A DNA stretch of 64,000 bases from Paenibacillus sp. yr247 (lineage in GTDB: Bacteria > Bacillota > Bacilli > Paenibacillales > NBRC-103111). This document shows, piece after piece, positions 34,547-43,778 of this stretch. Below the pieces are notes generated by a model. The model was not told the origin of the DNA. It worked only from the letters and a program-made list of their open reading frames with translations, and did no database searches. The stretch is taken from assembly GCF_900103825.1 (NCBI RefSeq), contig NZ_FNIF01000001.1, positions 310,001-374,000 of the forward strand. The letters run 5' to 3'. Every line of letters starts with the position of its first letter. Within the stretch, counting starts at the first letter, position 1. The translations under genes were made by a program, and so were the position numbers.

Positions 34547-35308
34547 ATGAGTTACGAAAAATTTGCCTATACCTATGACCGCTTAATGAACAGCATGCCA
34601 TATGATGAATGGCTTCGTTTTGTTAAGGAAAGCTTTGAACGATTTGGTATGCAGCCTTCTACGGTAGTGGATCTAGGCTGTGGAACCGGAAATTTGACGA
34701 TACCGCTAGCCTTGGAAGGGTACCAGATGACGGGTATTGATTTATCTGAGGACATGCTGGCAGTCGCCGAGCAAAAATCAAATGAGCACAACGGTCAGCT
34801 TCGCGGAGGCACCATTCGTTGGGTACAACAGGATCTGCGTGAATGGGACCTCGGTGAACAAGTAGATGCGGCACTATCCTTCTGTGATAGTCTCAACTAT
34901 TTACTAGAGGAAGAAGACATCGTAGATGCTTTCCGTCAAACCTTTGAAGGGCTTAAGCCGGGAGGTCTATTCCTTTTCGATGTTCACACGCCGGAGCAAT
35001 TGTTCGCTTATGCGGAATCTCAGCCTTTTTTCCTGAATGAAGACGATGTTGCATACATATGGACAAGCGAGTTAGACGAGGAAAGAGTACAAATTGAGCA
35101 CGATTTAACCATATTTGTCAAAGATAGTAGTGGCAGGGATACATTCCGACGCATCGACGAAACTCATCAACAACGGGCTTACTCTTTGCAATGGCTGGGG
35201 CAAATGCTGTTGGCTGCTGGCTTCACTCAGGTACATATGGCAGCTGACTTTACATGGGAGCAACCAACACTGTTGACCGAACGAGCTTTCTTTGTTGCTA
35301 AGAAATAA
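34547..35308 (+). CDS. yqeM: SAM-dependent methyltransferase YqeM
   Basis: A 253-residue class I methyltransferase. Motif I VVDLGCGTGNLTIPLA is near residue 38, the acidic motif II ITGIDLSEDML-like segment (TGIDLSEDM) near 61, and VQQDLREW and LSFCDSLNYL follow. The start MSYEKFAYTYDRLM is typical for YqeM. It lies one base after the cvfB stop and ends the operon. The substrate is unknown. Confidence 0.9.
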   Translation: MSYEKFAYTYDRLMNSMPYDEWLRFVKESFERFGMQPSTVVDLGCGTGNLTIPLALEGYQMTGIDLSEDMLAVAEQKSNEHNGQLRGGTIRWVQQDLREWDLGEQVDAALSFCDSLNYLLEEEDIVDAFRQTFEGLKPGGLFLFDVHTPEQLFAYAESQPFFLNEDDVAYIWTSELDEERVQIEHDLTIFVKDSSGRDTFRRIDETHQQRAYSLQWLGQMLLAAGFTQVHMAADFTWEQPTLLTERAFFVAKK

Positions 35309-35329
35309 ACCCATAAAGGCCATCGCTGC

Positions 35330-35359
35330 TTGACAGTTCGGCATTATTTTACATATAAT
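35330..35359 (+). promoter_or_regulatory. Sigma-A promoter of leuS
   Basis: Consensus TTGACA (35330-35335) and TATAAT (35354-35359) with an 18-base spacer. Transcription would start near 35366, just before the T-box leader. Confidence 0.85.
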
Positions 35360-35502
35360 CAAAGCTAATCAGATGTGCTTAAAGCTTAGAAGAGGACTAG
35401 TAACTTGTACAACATCTTTCAGAGAGCCGGATGTAGGGTGGAAGCCGGTAGATGTCAGTCTTGTGAACTCGCCTTGGAGCTAGAAGGTGAATCACCATGT
35501 AA

Positions 35503-35687
35503 AGCGGAGAGACTTTGAGCTACGCTCAAAGATCCCTAAAGCGGAGAGACTTTGAGCGTAGCTCAAAGATCCCTATAGCGGAGAGACTTTGAGCTACGCT
35601 CAAAGATCCCTATAGCGGAGAGACTTTGAGCTACGCTCAAAGATCCCTATAGCGGAGAGACTTTGAGCTACGCTCAAAGATCCCTAT
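35503..35687 (+). repeat. Five tandem 37-bp hairpin repeats inside the T-box leader
   Basis: Copies start at 35503, 35540, 35577, 35614 and 35651, exactly 37 bases apart. Each begins AGCGGAGAGA, then CTTTGAGC-TAC-GCTCAAAG (8-bp stem, 3-base loop), then ATCCCTAT or ATCCCTAA. Copies 3-5 are identical. Copy 2 has GTA instead of TAC in the loop, the reverse complement. The array is bracketed by CACCAT (35493-35498) and ATGGTG (35690-35695), which could pair and present it as one long side branch. Confidence 0.95.
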
Positions 35688-35786
35688 AAATGGTGCTAGC
35701 TGGATCGTCTCACCCGCGTTAAGGGGCAGAGTGAACACAGACAAAGAATGTCTTGTGTTAACTAGGGTGGTACCACGGGAATCTAA

Positions 35787-35827
35787 CCTCTCGTCCCTAG
35801 CGATATCCGCTAGCGATGAGGGGTTTT
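35787..35827 (+). terminator. T-box regulated terminator
   Basis: CCTCTCGTCCCTAGCG pairs with CGCTAGCGATGAGGGG and is followed by TTTTTT. It competes with the antiterminator that includes the T-box sequence. Confidence 0.85.
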
Positions 35828-35941
35828 TTGGCGCTTACAGCGCTTTTGAATCACGAAGATGAATGGACTGCAAGGTTAGTCGGTGATTCCGTCACCTGCT
35901 CGTCTAAGCATTCAATGGCCGTATACAGGGAGGAATTACAC

Positions 35942-38401
35942 ATGACACAGGAAACCAAAGAAACAAAAGAACTGCAAGGTTATAACCCGCAAGCGATTGA
36001 GCCGAAATGGCAAGCTTATTGGGATGCGAAGAAAACGTTCAAAGTGCTGGAAAATTCGGATAAGCCGAAATTTTATGCGCTCGATATGTTCCCCTACCCA
36101 TCCGGAGCAGGCTTGCACGTAGGGCATCCTGAAGGCTATACAGCAACGGATATTTTATCGCGTTTCAAACGAATGAGAGGCTTTAACGTTCTTCATCCAA
36201 TGGGATGGGACGCTTTCGGACTTCCGGCAGAGCAGTATGCGTTGGATACGGGGAATGATCCGCGTGAGTTCACGAAGAAGAACATTGATACGTTCCGTCG
36301 TCAAATCAAATCACTCGGCTTTTCATATGACTGGGATCGGGAAATTAGTACAACAGATCCTGAGTACTACAAATGGACGCAATGGATTTTCATCCAGCTG
36401 TACAATAAAGGACTCGCTTATGTGGATGAAGTGCCTGTGAACTGGTGTCCGGCTCTGGGTACTGTTCTTGCCAATGAAGAAGTAATTGACGGTCTGAGCG
36501 AGCGGGGGAACCATCCTGTTATTCGTAAGCCGATGCGTCAATGGATTCTGAAAATTACCGAGTATGCTGAGCGTCTGCTGGAAGATCTTGAGGAACTTGA
36601 TTGGTCTGAGAGCATTAAAGATATGCAGCGTAACTGGATTGGTAAATCAACGGGCGCAGAAGTTCAATTTGCCATTGAGGGACACGCGGAGAAAAGTCTG
36701 ACGGTATTTACAACACGTCCAGATACTTTGTTTGGCGCTACTTACTGTGTATTGGCACCTGAACATGAACTGGTGCAGCAAATTACAACGGTTGATCAAG
36801 CAGCTGCCATCAAGGAGTACCAAGAGAAGGCTTCACGCAAAAGCGATCTTGAGCGTACGGATCTCGCGAAGGACAAATCAGGTGTTTTCACAGGGGCTTA
36901 TGCTGTCAATCCGGTGAATGGCGCGAAAGTGCCAATTTGGATTGCTGACTATGTACTTGGCGGTTACGGTACAGGAGCTATCATGGCTGTTCCGGGCCAC
37001 GATCAACGTGACTGGGAGTTTGCTAAGCAGTTCGATTTGCCGATTATTGAAGTTGTGCAAGGCGGAGATTTAGAGAAGGAAGCTTATACTGGGGATGGCG
37101 CACACGTCAATTCCGGTCCGATCAATGGGATAAACATTGAACAAGGGATCAGCCATATGATCGCTTGGTTGGAGCAGAATGGCAAAGGCCGAGGCAAAGT
37201 AACCTACCGTCTGAGAGACTGGCTCTTCAGCCGTCAAAGATATTGGGGGGAGCCGATTCCGATTCTTCATCTTGAAGATGGCACAATGAAGCCTGTCCCG
37301 GTGGATCAGCTGCCGCTCCTGCTTCCTCAAGTTGATGAAATTAAACCATCAGGCACTGGTGAATCACCGCTGGCGAACGTGTCGGAATGGGTGAACACGA
37401 TCGATCCGGAAACAGGTATGAAAGCTCGCCGCGAAACGAATACGATGCCGCAATGGGCAGGCAGCTGCTGGTATTATCTGCGTTTCATCGATCCTCGTAA
37501 TGATAAAGAGTTCTGCTCGCAGGAGCTTCAGCAGCAATGGCTGCCTGTAGATCTTTACATCGGCGGTGCGGAGCATGCTGTTCTTCACTTGCTGTATGCA
37601 CGTTTCTGGCATAAAGTGCTTTATGATCTTGGCTTTGTTCATACCAAGGAGCCTTTCCATAAACTTGTAAACCAAGGGATGATTCTTGGCGAGAACATGG
37701 AGAAAATGAGTAAATCTCGCGGCAACGTTGTAAATCCGGATGATATCGTTAACGATCAAGGTGCGGATACGCTGCGTATTTACGAAATGTTCATGGGACC
37801 ACTTGAAGCAACAAAACCTTGGAACACAACCGGTGTAGAAGGTATTTATCGCTACTTGAATCGTGTGTGGAGGCTGTTTGTTGACGAGAACGGACAAATA
37901 CAAGCCAAGATCAGCGCCGACGAAACACTTGGCAGCGAAACATTCAAGCGGACATGGCACCGTACGATCAAAAAAATAACCGAGGATTTCGATGCCCTTC
38001 GGTTCAATACAGCGATTAGCCAAATGATGATCTTTGTCAATGAAGCGTATAAAACGGAACGTTTACCGCTTGAAGCAATGAAAAATTTCGTTCAGATGCT
38101 ATCTCCGATTGCGCCGCATTTGGCTGAAGAGCTTTGGGAGAAGTTGGGCGGCACAGAATCGATTACTTATGAGCCGTGGCCAACTTACGATGAAACATGG
38201 ACTGTCGATAATGAAATTGAGATAGTGGTGCAAGTGAATGGCAAAATTGTTGATCGTGTGATGATATCCAAAGATACAGATGAAGCAGCGATGGAAAAAA
38301 TCGCTTTTGATCTCGACAAAGTCAAAGAAGCGACCGCCGGAAAGGCCGTTCGCAAATTAATTGTTGTAAAAGGAAAGTTAGTGAATATCGTTGTAGGATA
38401 G
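35942..38401 (+). CDS. leuS: Leucyl-tRNA synthetase
   Basis: The 819-residue class I synthetase charges tRNA-Leu. The HIGH motif appears as [12 protein letters not shown] near residue 57 and KMSKSRGN near residue 584; the editing domain between includes [12 protein letters not shown] and [16 protein letters not shown] 35942, behind AGGGAGGAATTACAC, is the start; the open frame reaching back to 35816 overlaps the T-box terminator. Expression is controlled by the T-box leader. It lies between the yqe operon and the com genes. Confidence 0.98.
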   Translation: MTQETKETKELQGYNPQAIEPKWQAYWDAKKTFKVLENSDKPKFYALDMFPYPSGAGLHVGHPEGYTATDILSRFKRMRGFNVLHPMGWDAFGLPAEQYALDTGNDPREFTKKNIDTFRRQIKSLGFSYDWDREISTTDPEYYKWTQWIFIQLYNKGLAYVDEVPVNWCPALGTVLANEEVIDGLSERGNHPVIRKPMRQWILKITEYAERLLEDLEELDWSESIKDMQRNWIGKSTGAEVQFAIEGHAEKSLTVFTTRPDTLFGATYCVLAPEHELVQQITTVDQAAAIKEYQEKASRKSDLERTDLAKDKSGVFTGAYAVNPVNGAKVPIWIADYVLGGYGTGAIMAVPGHDQRDWEFAKQFDLPIIEVVQGGDLEKEAYTGDGAHVNSGPINGINIEQGISHMIAWLEQNGKGRGKVTYRLRDWLFSRQRYWGEPIPILHLEDGTMKPVPVDQLPLLLPQVDEIKPSGTGESPLANVSEWVNTIDPETGMKARRETNTMPQWAGSCWYYLRFIDPRNDKEFCSQELQQQWLPVDLYIGGAEHAVLHLLYARFWHKVLYDLGFVHTKEPFHKLVNQGMILGENMEKMSKSRGNVVNPDDIVNDQGADTLRIYEMFMGPLEATKPWNTTGVEGIYRYLNRVWRLFVDENGQIQAKISADETLGSETFKRTWHRTIKKITEDFDALRFNTAISQMMIFVNEAYKTERLPLEAMKNFVQMLSPIAPHLAEELWEKLGGTESITYEPWPTYDETWTVDNEIEIVVQVNGKIVDRVMISKDTDEAAMEKIAFDLDKVKEATAGKAVRKLIVVKGKLVNIVVG

Positions 38402-38416
38402 TAGGAGAAAAGTTGA

Positions 38417-39256
38417 CTATTGGGAAGGCAGCTGCTTCAATGAAAATAGAAGCTCAGCCTTCTCAAGGTCTTCTTCATATTTAGCGTGTGTAGCACAAAT
38501 GACTCGGGAAAAAACTCCGGCAAGCTCGTCGTCCAAGATGCGCAATCCTTCTTCTGTGATTCCGCCCGGTACAGAGACGCGTTTTTGCAAGGAGGCAGGG
38601 TTGAAGCCCCCGGTTGTAAGCAGTTTTCCCGTGCCTAGCGTCATTTCGCTGGCTAGCAATGTGGCTTCCTCAATCGAGATGCCGGTTACCTCAACAGCTG
38701 CATTAATAAACGATTGAATGAAATTGGCTAGAAATGCAGGACCGCAGCTAGATAGATCCGAAGAGATTCGCGTATAATTTTCGGAGACACGTATTGGTGA
38801 GGAGATATGGGCAAATAGGTTTTCAAGCCATTCTTTATCCTCAGGCTGCATGCGATTCCCATGAATACATAATGTAGCACCACTAAGCACATAGTTTGTG
38901 ATACTTGGAATAATTTTGCTTATTTTTGCTGGGAGATGACCTTCCAGATGTTTGATCAGGACAGGGCTAGTGATGGATACGATTAATTGAGAGGGGAGCA
39001 CGTCCTCTTTAATTTCATCAATAACCTTCTTGAATTCAGACGGCTTCACACATAGAAAGATAAGATCGCTCCCCAGTACGACATCTCTATTCGACCCGGC
39101 AACCTGAAGCCCAGGATATGTCTCCGCAAGAAGCTCGACTTTTCGAATTGTTCGATTTGCAGCAATAATTTGCTCCGGATTGAAAGCGCCAGAATGAATG
39201 AACGCTTCAATCAGAATACTTCCCATACTCCCAGTACCGATGAATCCTGCTTTCAT
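38417..39256 (-). CDS. comER: Late competence protein ComER (ProC-like)
   Basis: The 279-residue product is related to pyrroline-5-carboxylate reductase. It starts MKAGFIGTGSMGSILIEAF (NADP-binding glycine loop) and has FLCVKPSEFK, SITSPVL, and the C-terminal SVPGGITEEGLRIL region matching the ProC VTSPGGTT segment. It is on the minus strand directly opposite comEA, the arrangement also seen in Bacillus subtilis. The exact function in competence or sporulation is unclear; it may be a true reductase of unknown substrate. Confidence 0.9.
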   Translation of the reverse strand: MKAGFIGTGSMGSILIEAFIHSGAFNPEQIIAANRTIRKVELLAETYPGLQVAGSNRDVVLGSDLIFLCVKPSEFKKVIDEIKEDVLPSQLIVSITSPVLIKHLEGHLPAKISKIIPSITNYVLSGATLCIHGNRMQPEDKEWLENLFAHISSPIRVSENYTRISSDLSSCGPAFLANFIQSFINAAVEVTGISIEEATLLASEMTLGTGKLLTTGGFNPASLQKRVSVPGGITEEGLRILDDELAGVFSRVICATHAKYEEDLEKAELLFSLKQLPSQ

Positions 39257-39387
39257 CTAGTAATCCCTCCCGAAAAAAATCAGTCATTTTCATCTATAGT
39301 ATATAGAACTGGGTTAGTTTTGGATACCATTCGGATGCTTTTTCATGTATATGCTCACTTATTGGCGATTATGTTAGGAGGGAATTC

Positions 39388-39906
39388 GTGGATTTATTTA
39401 GTTATAAAAAAGGGAGGATCCTGCTCATTTTAGCTGCGATCTGTTTAATTGCTTTCGTAGTTTGGCCCTTCTTACTAGGAGGCAGATCTACGATAGAAAC
39501 TGAATTTTCACCGATGAATGCTCAGATGCAAGCTATGATATCTCATGCTGCGGAGGAGCCAACCCCTGAAACAAAGCCATCAAATACGCCAGACTTCAAG
39601 TCGACAACACCCACACCCATACCCACACCCATAGCCAATGCTAACAAACCTGCAAAACCTTCTGCCACACAACCAAAAGCAAGTTCTCCTCCCGCACCGC
39701 CAACCAGCCAATTGGATCTTAACACCGCTACGCTTGAGCAATTAATCGAGCTGCCTGGGATTGGAGAAAGTAAAGCGAGGGCGATTTTGGACTATCGAAT
39801 GCAAAAAGGTAGATTTAGCCGGATTGATGAGCTGACGGAAGTGAAAGGCATTGGAGAGAAAATGCTGGTGAAGCTGAAGTCATTCCTTTATGTCACTTCG
39901 ATGTAG
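39388..39906 (+). CDS. comEA: Competence DNA receptor ComEA
   Basis: A 172-residue protein with an N-terminal membrane anchor (residues about 9-29), a Pro/Thr/Lys-rich linker, and a C-terminal helix-hairpin-helix pair: DLNTATLEQLIELPGIGESK and FSRIDELTEVKGIGEKMLVK. It binds incoming double-stranded DNA outside the membrane and passes it to ComEC. The start is GTG 39388 with TTAGGAGGG before it. Order comEA-comEB-comEC is as in Bacillus subtilis. Confidence 0.95.
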   Translation: MDLFSYKKGRILLILAAICLIAFVVWPFLLGGRSTIETEFSPMNAQMQAMISHAAEEPTPETKPSNTPDFKSTTPTPIPTPIANANKPAKPSATQPKASSPPAPPTSQLDLNTATLEQLIELPGIGESKARAILDYRMQKGRFSRIDELTEVKGIGEKMLVKLKSFLYVTSM

Positions 39907-40009
39907 TCCTTTCTTTTATTTTGAGAGAAAATATGAGAAAATACTAGAAATGAAAAAAGGATACAATGACATCTATCATTGGCCATCGGAAGGAGAGGGC
40001 AGCTCCGTT

Positions 40010-40522
40010 ATGTACCACCGTAAAGATTGGGATACGTATTTCTTGGATATTGCTTATATGGCGTCCACACGTTCAAGATGTAATCGACGGCATGTTGGTG
40101 CTGTGCTGGTTCAAGGTAAGAAACTGCTTGGTACAGCTTACAATGGTGCCCCAATGGGTGTACCTGATTGCACGGAAGCAGGTTGTATGCTTGTAGAAGA
40201 AATCGAGCTAAAAGTGGTGGCTGATATCGAGGAAGTCATTCGCAAGCAGCGCTGTATCCGCACCATCCATGCAGAGCAAAACCTGCTGCTGTTTACGGAT
40301 CGCGAAGATCGCGAAGGCTCAATCGTCTATGTCACCGATCAACCCTGCTGGACTTGTGCGAACATGCTGGCTAACAGCGGTGTGACGGAGATCGTTTTCC
40401 ATCGTGGCTACCCGAAGGATCATGAGAAAGTAAGTCACTTAATGGAGGCCCGAGGCATTGTCTTTCGCAGAATGGAGGGATACGAACCTCCACACGGCAC
40501 TGTATCTGACGTTGTGAACTAA
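40010..40522 (+). CDS. comEB: dCMP deaminase ComEB
   Basis: The 170-residue protein is a cytidine/deoxycytidylate deaminase. Zinc ligands are in TIHAEQNLL (His and catalytic Glu) near residue 86 and DQPCWTCANML (two Cys) near 113. A SRCNRRHVGAVLV segment near residue 21 is also typical. ATG 40010, after GGAGAGG, is preferred; the frame is open back to 39890 but that part overlaps comEA. It supplies dUMP for thymidylate and has no proven need in DNA uptake. A terminator-like hairpin separates it from comEC. Confidence 0.92.
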   Translation: MYHRKDWDTYFLDIAYMASTRSRCNRRHVGAVLVQGKKLLGTAYNGAPMGVPDCTEAGCMLVEEIELKVVADIEEVIRKQRCIRTIHAEQNLLLFTDREDREGSIVYVTDQPCWTCANMLANSGVTEIVFHRGYPKDHEKVSHLMEARGIVFRRMEGYEPPHGTVSDVVN

Positions 40523-40536
40523 TCATATTGAGGAAG

Positions 40537-40592
40537 AACCTCTTTCTAGAAGCAGCCTTTGCCGGCTCTAATGGAAAGAGGTTTTTATTTTT
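40537..40592 (+). terminator. Terminator-like hairpin between comEB and comEC
   Basis: AACCTCTTTC (40537-40546) pairs with GAAAGAGGTT (40574-40583) and is followed by TTTATTTTTC. It could attenuate comEC relative to comEA-comEB. The loop is 27 bases and contains TAGAAGCAGCC and GGCTCTA, an inner pairing that shortens it. Confidence 0.7.
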
Positions 40593-40615
40593 CAAGGAGG
40601 AAGAGGGGATTTCAA

Positions 40616-43159
40616 ATGAAACGACCAGTTGTTATAGGATGCTGTCTGTGGATAACTGGCTATGTGCTCGCGCTTTATACCGAGCTGCGGTGGTTGTCTT
40701 TGACAACGAGCGCGCTGCTGCTAGCCGCGCTTGTCGTCATCTATCTGCTGCGGCTGCCTGGCAGACAGCCGCTGTGCGCCCTGCTGCTGGTCGGTGTAGC
40801 CTACGGCTACTACCAATGGACCGACCAGCGCAACGTCACTACGCTGCTGCCGCTGCAGCAGCAGAACCTGGACGGCAGCGAGGTCACGCTGCTCGGCCGA
40901 TTCAGCAGCCCTGTCACCGTCGACGGCGACAGGGCCAGCTTCACGATGGAAGCCGCGTCCATCGGCTTCCAAGACGATGCTTTCCCGCTCGGCGGGGAAA
41001 GCGTGCAGGTTTCGCTGCGCCTGCTCCAGCAAGAGCAGCAGGCGGTGGCAGCGGGCTGGCGGCGAGGCGACGCCCTTACGCTGCACGGGACGCTGAGAAG
41101 CCCGTCCCCGTCCCGCAATTTCGGCGGCTTCGACTACCGCCGATACTTGCGCCTTCACCACACCCATTGGCTGCTCTCGGCCAAAGGGGTGGATCAGGCG
41201 CAAGTTGAGCCAGAGGCTATGCGCATAAGCGTTGTCCAGCTGCTGCGCTGGAACGACGAGCTGCGCAATGCTCTCAGCAGGCGTATGGACCTGATCTTCC
41301 CCGCATCGCAGGCGGGGTTCATGAAGAGCATGCTGATCGGTCAGACAGATGATCTCGATCCCGAGCGATTCCAGCAATTTTCGGAGCTCGGACTGACCCA
41401 TATTTTAGCCATATCGGGCTTGAATATTGCTGTATTTCTGGGTGTTTGCATCTGGATCATGCGCCGATTAAAGCTAACCAAAGAGACTTATCTACTCATC
41501 TGTATATGGTTATTGCCATTCTATATCCTACTGACTGGGGCTTCACCGTCGATTGTACGGGGCGGACTGATGTCTATGATTGCCCTCTACGCAGCTCGGA
41601 GGGGGCTGATTAAGGATGTAATGCATATTATGGCGATCGTCGCATGGGTCATGCTTGTGTGGAATCCTTACTTCTTGGTGGACGTCAGCTTTCAGCTTTC
41701 TTTTTTAGTAACACTTGGTCTCGTAATTGGGGTACAAAGAGTAAATGAATTACTCGTCCCGCGGATGTCCTCGCCAATCCTTAGAAACACCGCCTCCATT
41801 ACCCTCGTTTCCCAATTAATATCCTTTCCGGTATCCATCTATTATTTTAATCAGTTTTCCTTATTGTCTTGGCTAGCTAATGCTGTCTTGGTTCCTGTCA
41901 TTAGCATGGTTGTGTTCCCCGCAGGCTTGGTTGCTGTATTTGTGGGGATCCTCTATGTTCCGGCTGGCAGCAGCATCGGTCTGCTCATTTCGTGGTTAAA
42001 TGAAGCGATATTCTGGTCGACAGATAAACTTCAGCATTTAGACCAATTCAAGTTGTTTTGGCCGGCGCCAAGTTTACCTTGGATCGCTTTTTATTATGGT
42101 CTTCTTATTTTGAATTATTGCTTATGGCTGCGGTTGTCTCAAACAACCGGGGCAGGGCTTCCCATTGTTTTGGTCAGCGTCAAAGGAATTAAAAAAGTAA
42201 ACATACCGTTGTGGTTAGGCTATGCGATAGGGGGCTTCCTTCTATTGCTATGGATGGGTTATTCGCCGGAACGCTTTAATCGTTCCGGTCTTGTTCAATT
42301 TATCGATGTTGGTCAAGGTGATGCTATTCTGATTCGGACGCCTTATGGGCGGCATATTCTGGTCGATGGAGGGGGGACTCTTACATTCAGGAAGCCGGGA
42401 GAAGGGTGGAAAACTCGCAAGGATCCATTTGAAGTTGGGCAAAAGCTGCTAGTTCCTCTGCTCAAGAAGCGAGGAGTTCATCAGCTTGATCTTGTCGTTC
42501 TCACACATGAAGATGCCGACCACAGTGGCGGTTTGCAGGCTGTCATGTCGCAAATGCCGGTCAAAGAGTTTCTCTTTAATGGAACGCTCAAACCGGGAGC
42601 AAGCATTGAGAAATTATTTGAGACCCTGCTAACCCGGAAAGTACCGCTTTTGCCTGCGAATTCAAGCAATTGGATTCAGATTGATCCGCTTACAAGACTG
42701 CAGGTTTTATTTCCTTTGGAAAAAAAGAATCAACAGATCGAAATTGTCAAAAAACAGAATTCTCAGTCCGTCGTTTTCCTAATGGAGATGCAGGGGACTC
42801 GTTGGCTTTTTACAGGGGATATGGAAAAGGAATCAGAAGCCATCATCGTTGACTATTTAAAAGAAAACCCCTCATTAGTTAACATTAATCCAAGGAATAA
42901 TAATAATAATCACAAAGTCGACGTACTGAAAATCGCTCATCATGGCAGCAAAACGTCCACGACGACTGGGTGGCTCGATTATTGGAAGCCTTCTTTGGCT
43001 GTCATCTCTGTAGGCGCAATGAATAGTTATGGTCATCCAGCTCCTGATGTGTTAAATCGTTTGGAAGAAAATAAGATACAGGTGTTTCGAACGGACCAGA
43101 TGGGTGAGGTGCAGATTGAAGTGAGGAATGGCAAGCTTTACAGTAGAATGAAGCTATGA
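40616..43159 (+). CDS. comEC: DNA uptake channel protein ComEC
   Basis: The 847-residue polytopic membrane protein forms the channel for single-stranded DNA. In order: N-terminal helices, an OB-like DUF4131 domain (TLLGRFSSPVTVDGDR), the competence membrane domain starting GFMKSMLIGQTDDL with LTHILAISGLNIAVFLG, and a C-terminal metallo-beta-lactamase-like domain with VLTHEDADHSGG and IAHHGSKTS, the putative nuclease that degrades the second strand. AAGGAGGAAGAGGGG precedes ATG 40616. The stretch from about 40660 to 41300 is clearly richer in GC than the rest. Confidence 0.95.
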   Translation: MKRPVVIGCCLWITGYVLALYTELRWLSLTTSALLLAALVVIYLLRLPGRQPLCALLLVGVAYGYYQWTDQRNVTTLLPLQQQNLDGSEVTLLGRFSSPVTVDGDRASFTMEAASIGFQDDAFPLGGESVQVSLRLLQQEQQAVAAGWRRGDALTLHGTLRSPSPSRNFGGFDYRRYLRLHHTHWLLSAKGVDQAQVEPEAMRISVVQLLRWNDELRNALSRRMDLIFPASQAGFMKSMLIGQTDDLDPERFQQFSELGLTHILAISGLNIAVFLGVCIWIMRRLKLTKETYLLICIWLLPFYILLTGASPSIVRGGLMSMIALYAARRGLIKDVMHIMAIVAWVMLVWNPYFLVDVSFQLSFLVTLGLVIGVQRVNELLVPRMSSPILRNTASITLVSQLISFPVSIYYFNQFSLLSWLANAVLVPVISMVVFPAGLVAVFVGILYVPAGSSIGLLISWLNEAIFWSTDKLQHLDQFKLFWPAPSLPWIAFYYGLLILNYCLWLRLSQTTGAGLPIVLVSVKGIKKVNIPLWLGYAIGGFLLLLWMGYSPERFNRSGLVQFIDVGQGDAILIRTPYGRHILVDGGGTLTFRKPGEGWKTRKDPFEVGQKLLVPLLKKRGVHQLDLVVLTHEDADHSGGLQAVMSQMPVKEFLFNGTLKPGASIEKLFETLLTRKVPLLPANSSNWIQIDPLTRLQVLFPLEKKNQQIEIVKKQNSQSVVFLMEMQGTRWLFTGDMEKESEAIIVDYLKENPSLVNINPRNNNNNHKVDVLKIAHHGSKTSTTTGWLDYWKPSLAVISVGAMNSYGHPAPDVLNRLEENKIQVFRTDQMGEVQIEVRNGKLYSRMKL

Positions 43160-43778
43160 AGCGTTAATTCGGGGCTTATCCATCGGCGATTAATACGTGG
43201 ACGCCTTTTCGCATTTCACTATTTCGTAGAAAAAAATCCAGCATTGTATGCAAACTAGATTTACTTTTGGCCACATCGCTTGAAATGAGCATTGCTTTGT
43301 TTCAAACCACTGGGCACCATCATTTGATAGGTGCCTTTTAGGTGTTTTTCGCATTTGTTTATCGATTGCTCCACCCTATTTCCACGCGATCCCAGCAGCA
43401 CGTAGGGAGATAGTGAGTGAGAGTACGGCGACGATGGCAATAGGTTTCTTTCAAATAGCTCATCTGTAATATTTACCACTTATAGTAGATTTACACGATT
43501 CTTCATCCGGTACTACACAAACATAGTACTATCTCAACTTTTTACAATTGCTTACAATGAAGAGTAATTTGACCGAAATAAGAAAGGGGATGAGCGGATC
43601 CGTCTGGTGAGGATTAAACTAATCCGGTTCTATTACGTCTAAGAAGTGTATTTATTCAGGAAAGTTTGTTATTCTGGTAGTTGCAAGACTGCCATTATTT
43701 TTATTTTTTTATTCTAAAAGATTTGCAACCTTATGAGGCGCTGCTGCGTCTGTAAGATTGCAAGAGGGAGGGATCCCA
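43160..43778. other. Intergenic stretch before the ECF sigma gene
   Basis: No gene can be named. A 72-codon minus-strand frame at 43261-43479 has no ribosome site and is not recognised. GGTAGT (43676-43681) pairs with ACTGCC (43688-43693) before a T-rich run, a possible attenuator ahead of the sigma gene. I could not fix a self-recognised ECF promoter. Confidence 0.45.

Larger units (their letters stand above)
35385..35830 (+). promoter_or_regulatory. T-box leader of leuS
   Basis: The leader contains the Stem I region with CAGAGAG and the GGGTGGAAGCCGG distal part, a candidate CTC leucine specifier at 35468-35470, and the T-box AGGGTGGTACCACGG at 35764-35778, which pairs with uncharged tRNA. 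Terminator arms CCTC...CCTAGCG and CGCTAGCGATGAGGGG end in TTTTTT at 35822-35827. Uncharged leucyl-tRNA should favour the antiterminator and leuS expression. The leader is lengthened by five 37-bp repeats between Stem I and the antiterminator. Confidence 0.93.

Noticed and set aside
35503-35687. Repeat array considered as a CRISPR
   Set aside because: The 37-bp units are directly adjacent with no spacers, are self-complementary in each copy, and lie within a T-box leader; no cas genes are present.
37364-38023. 219-codon antisense frame over leuS
   Set aside because: Shadow of leuS; the leuS KMSKS region lies on the other strand.
40721-41401. 226-codon antisense frame over the 5' part of comEC
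   Set aside because: The same GC-rich shadow effect; the plus-strand frame has clear ComEC domains.
43261-43479. 72-codon minus-strand frame between comEC and the sigma gene
   Set aside because: No ribosome site and no recognisable family; it may be a remnant but cannot be supported.
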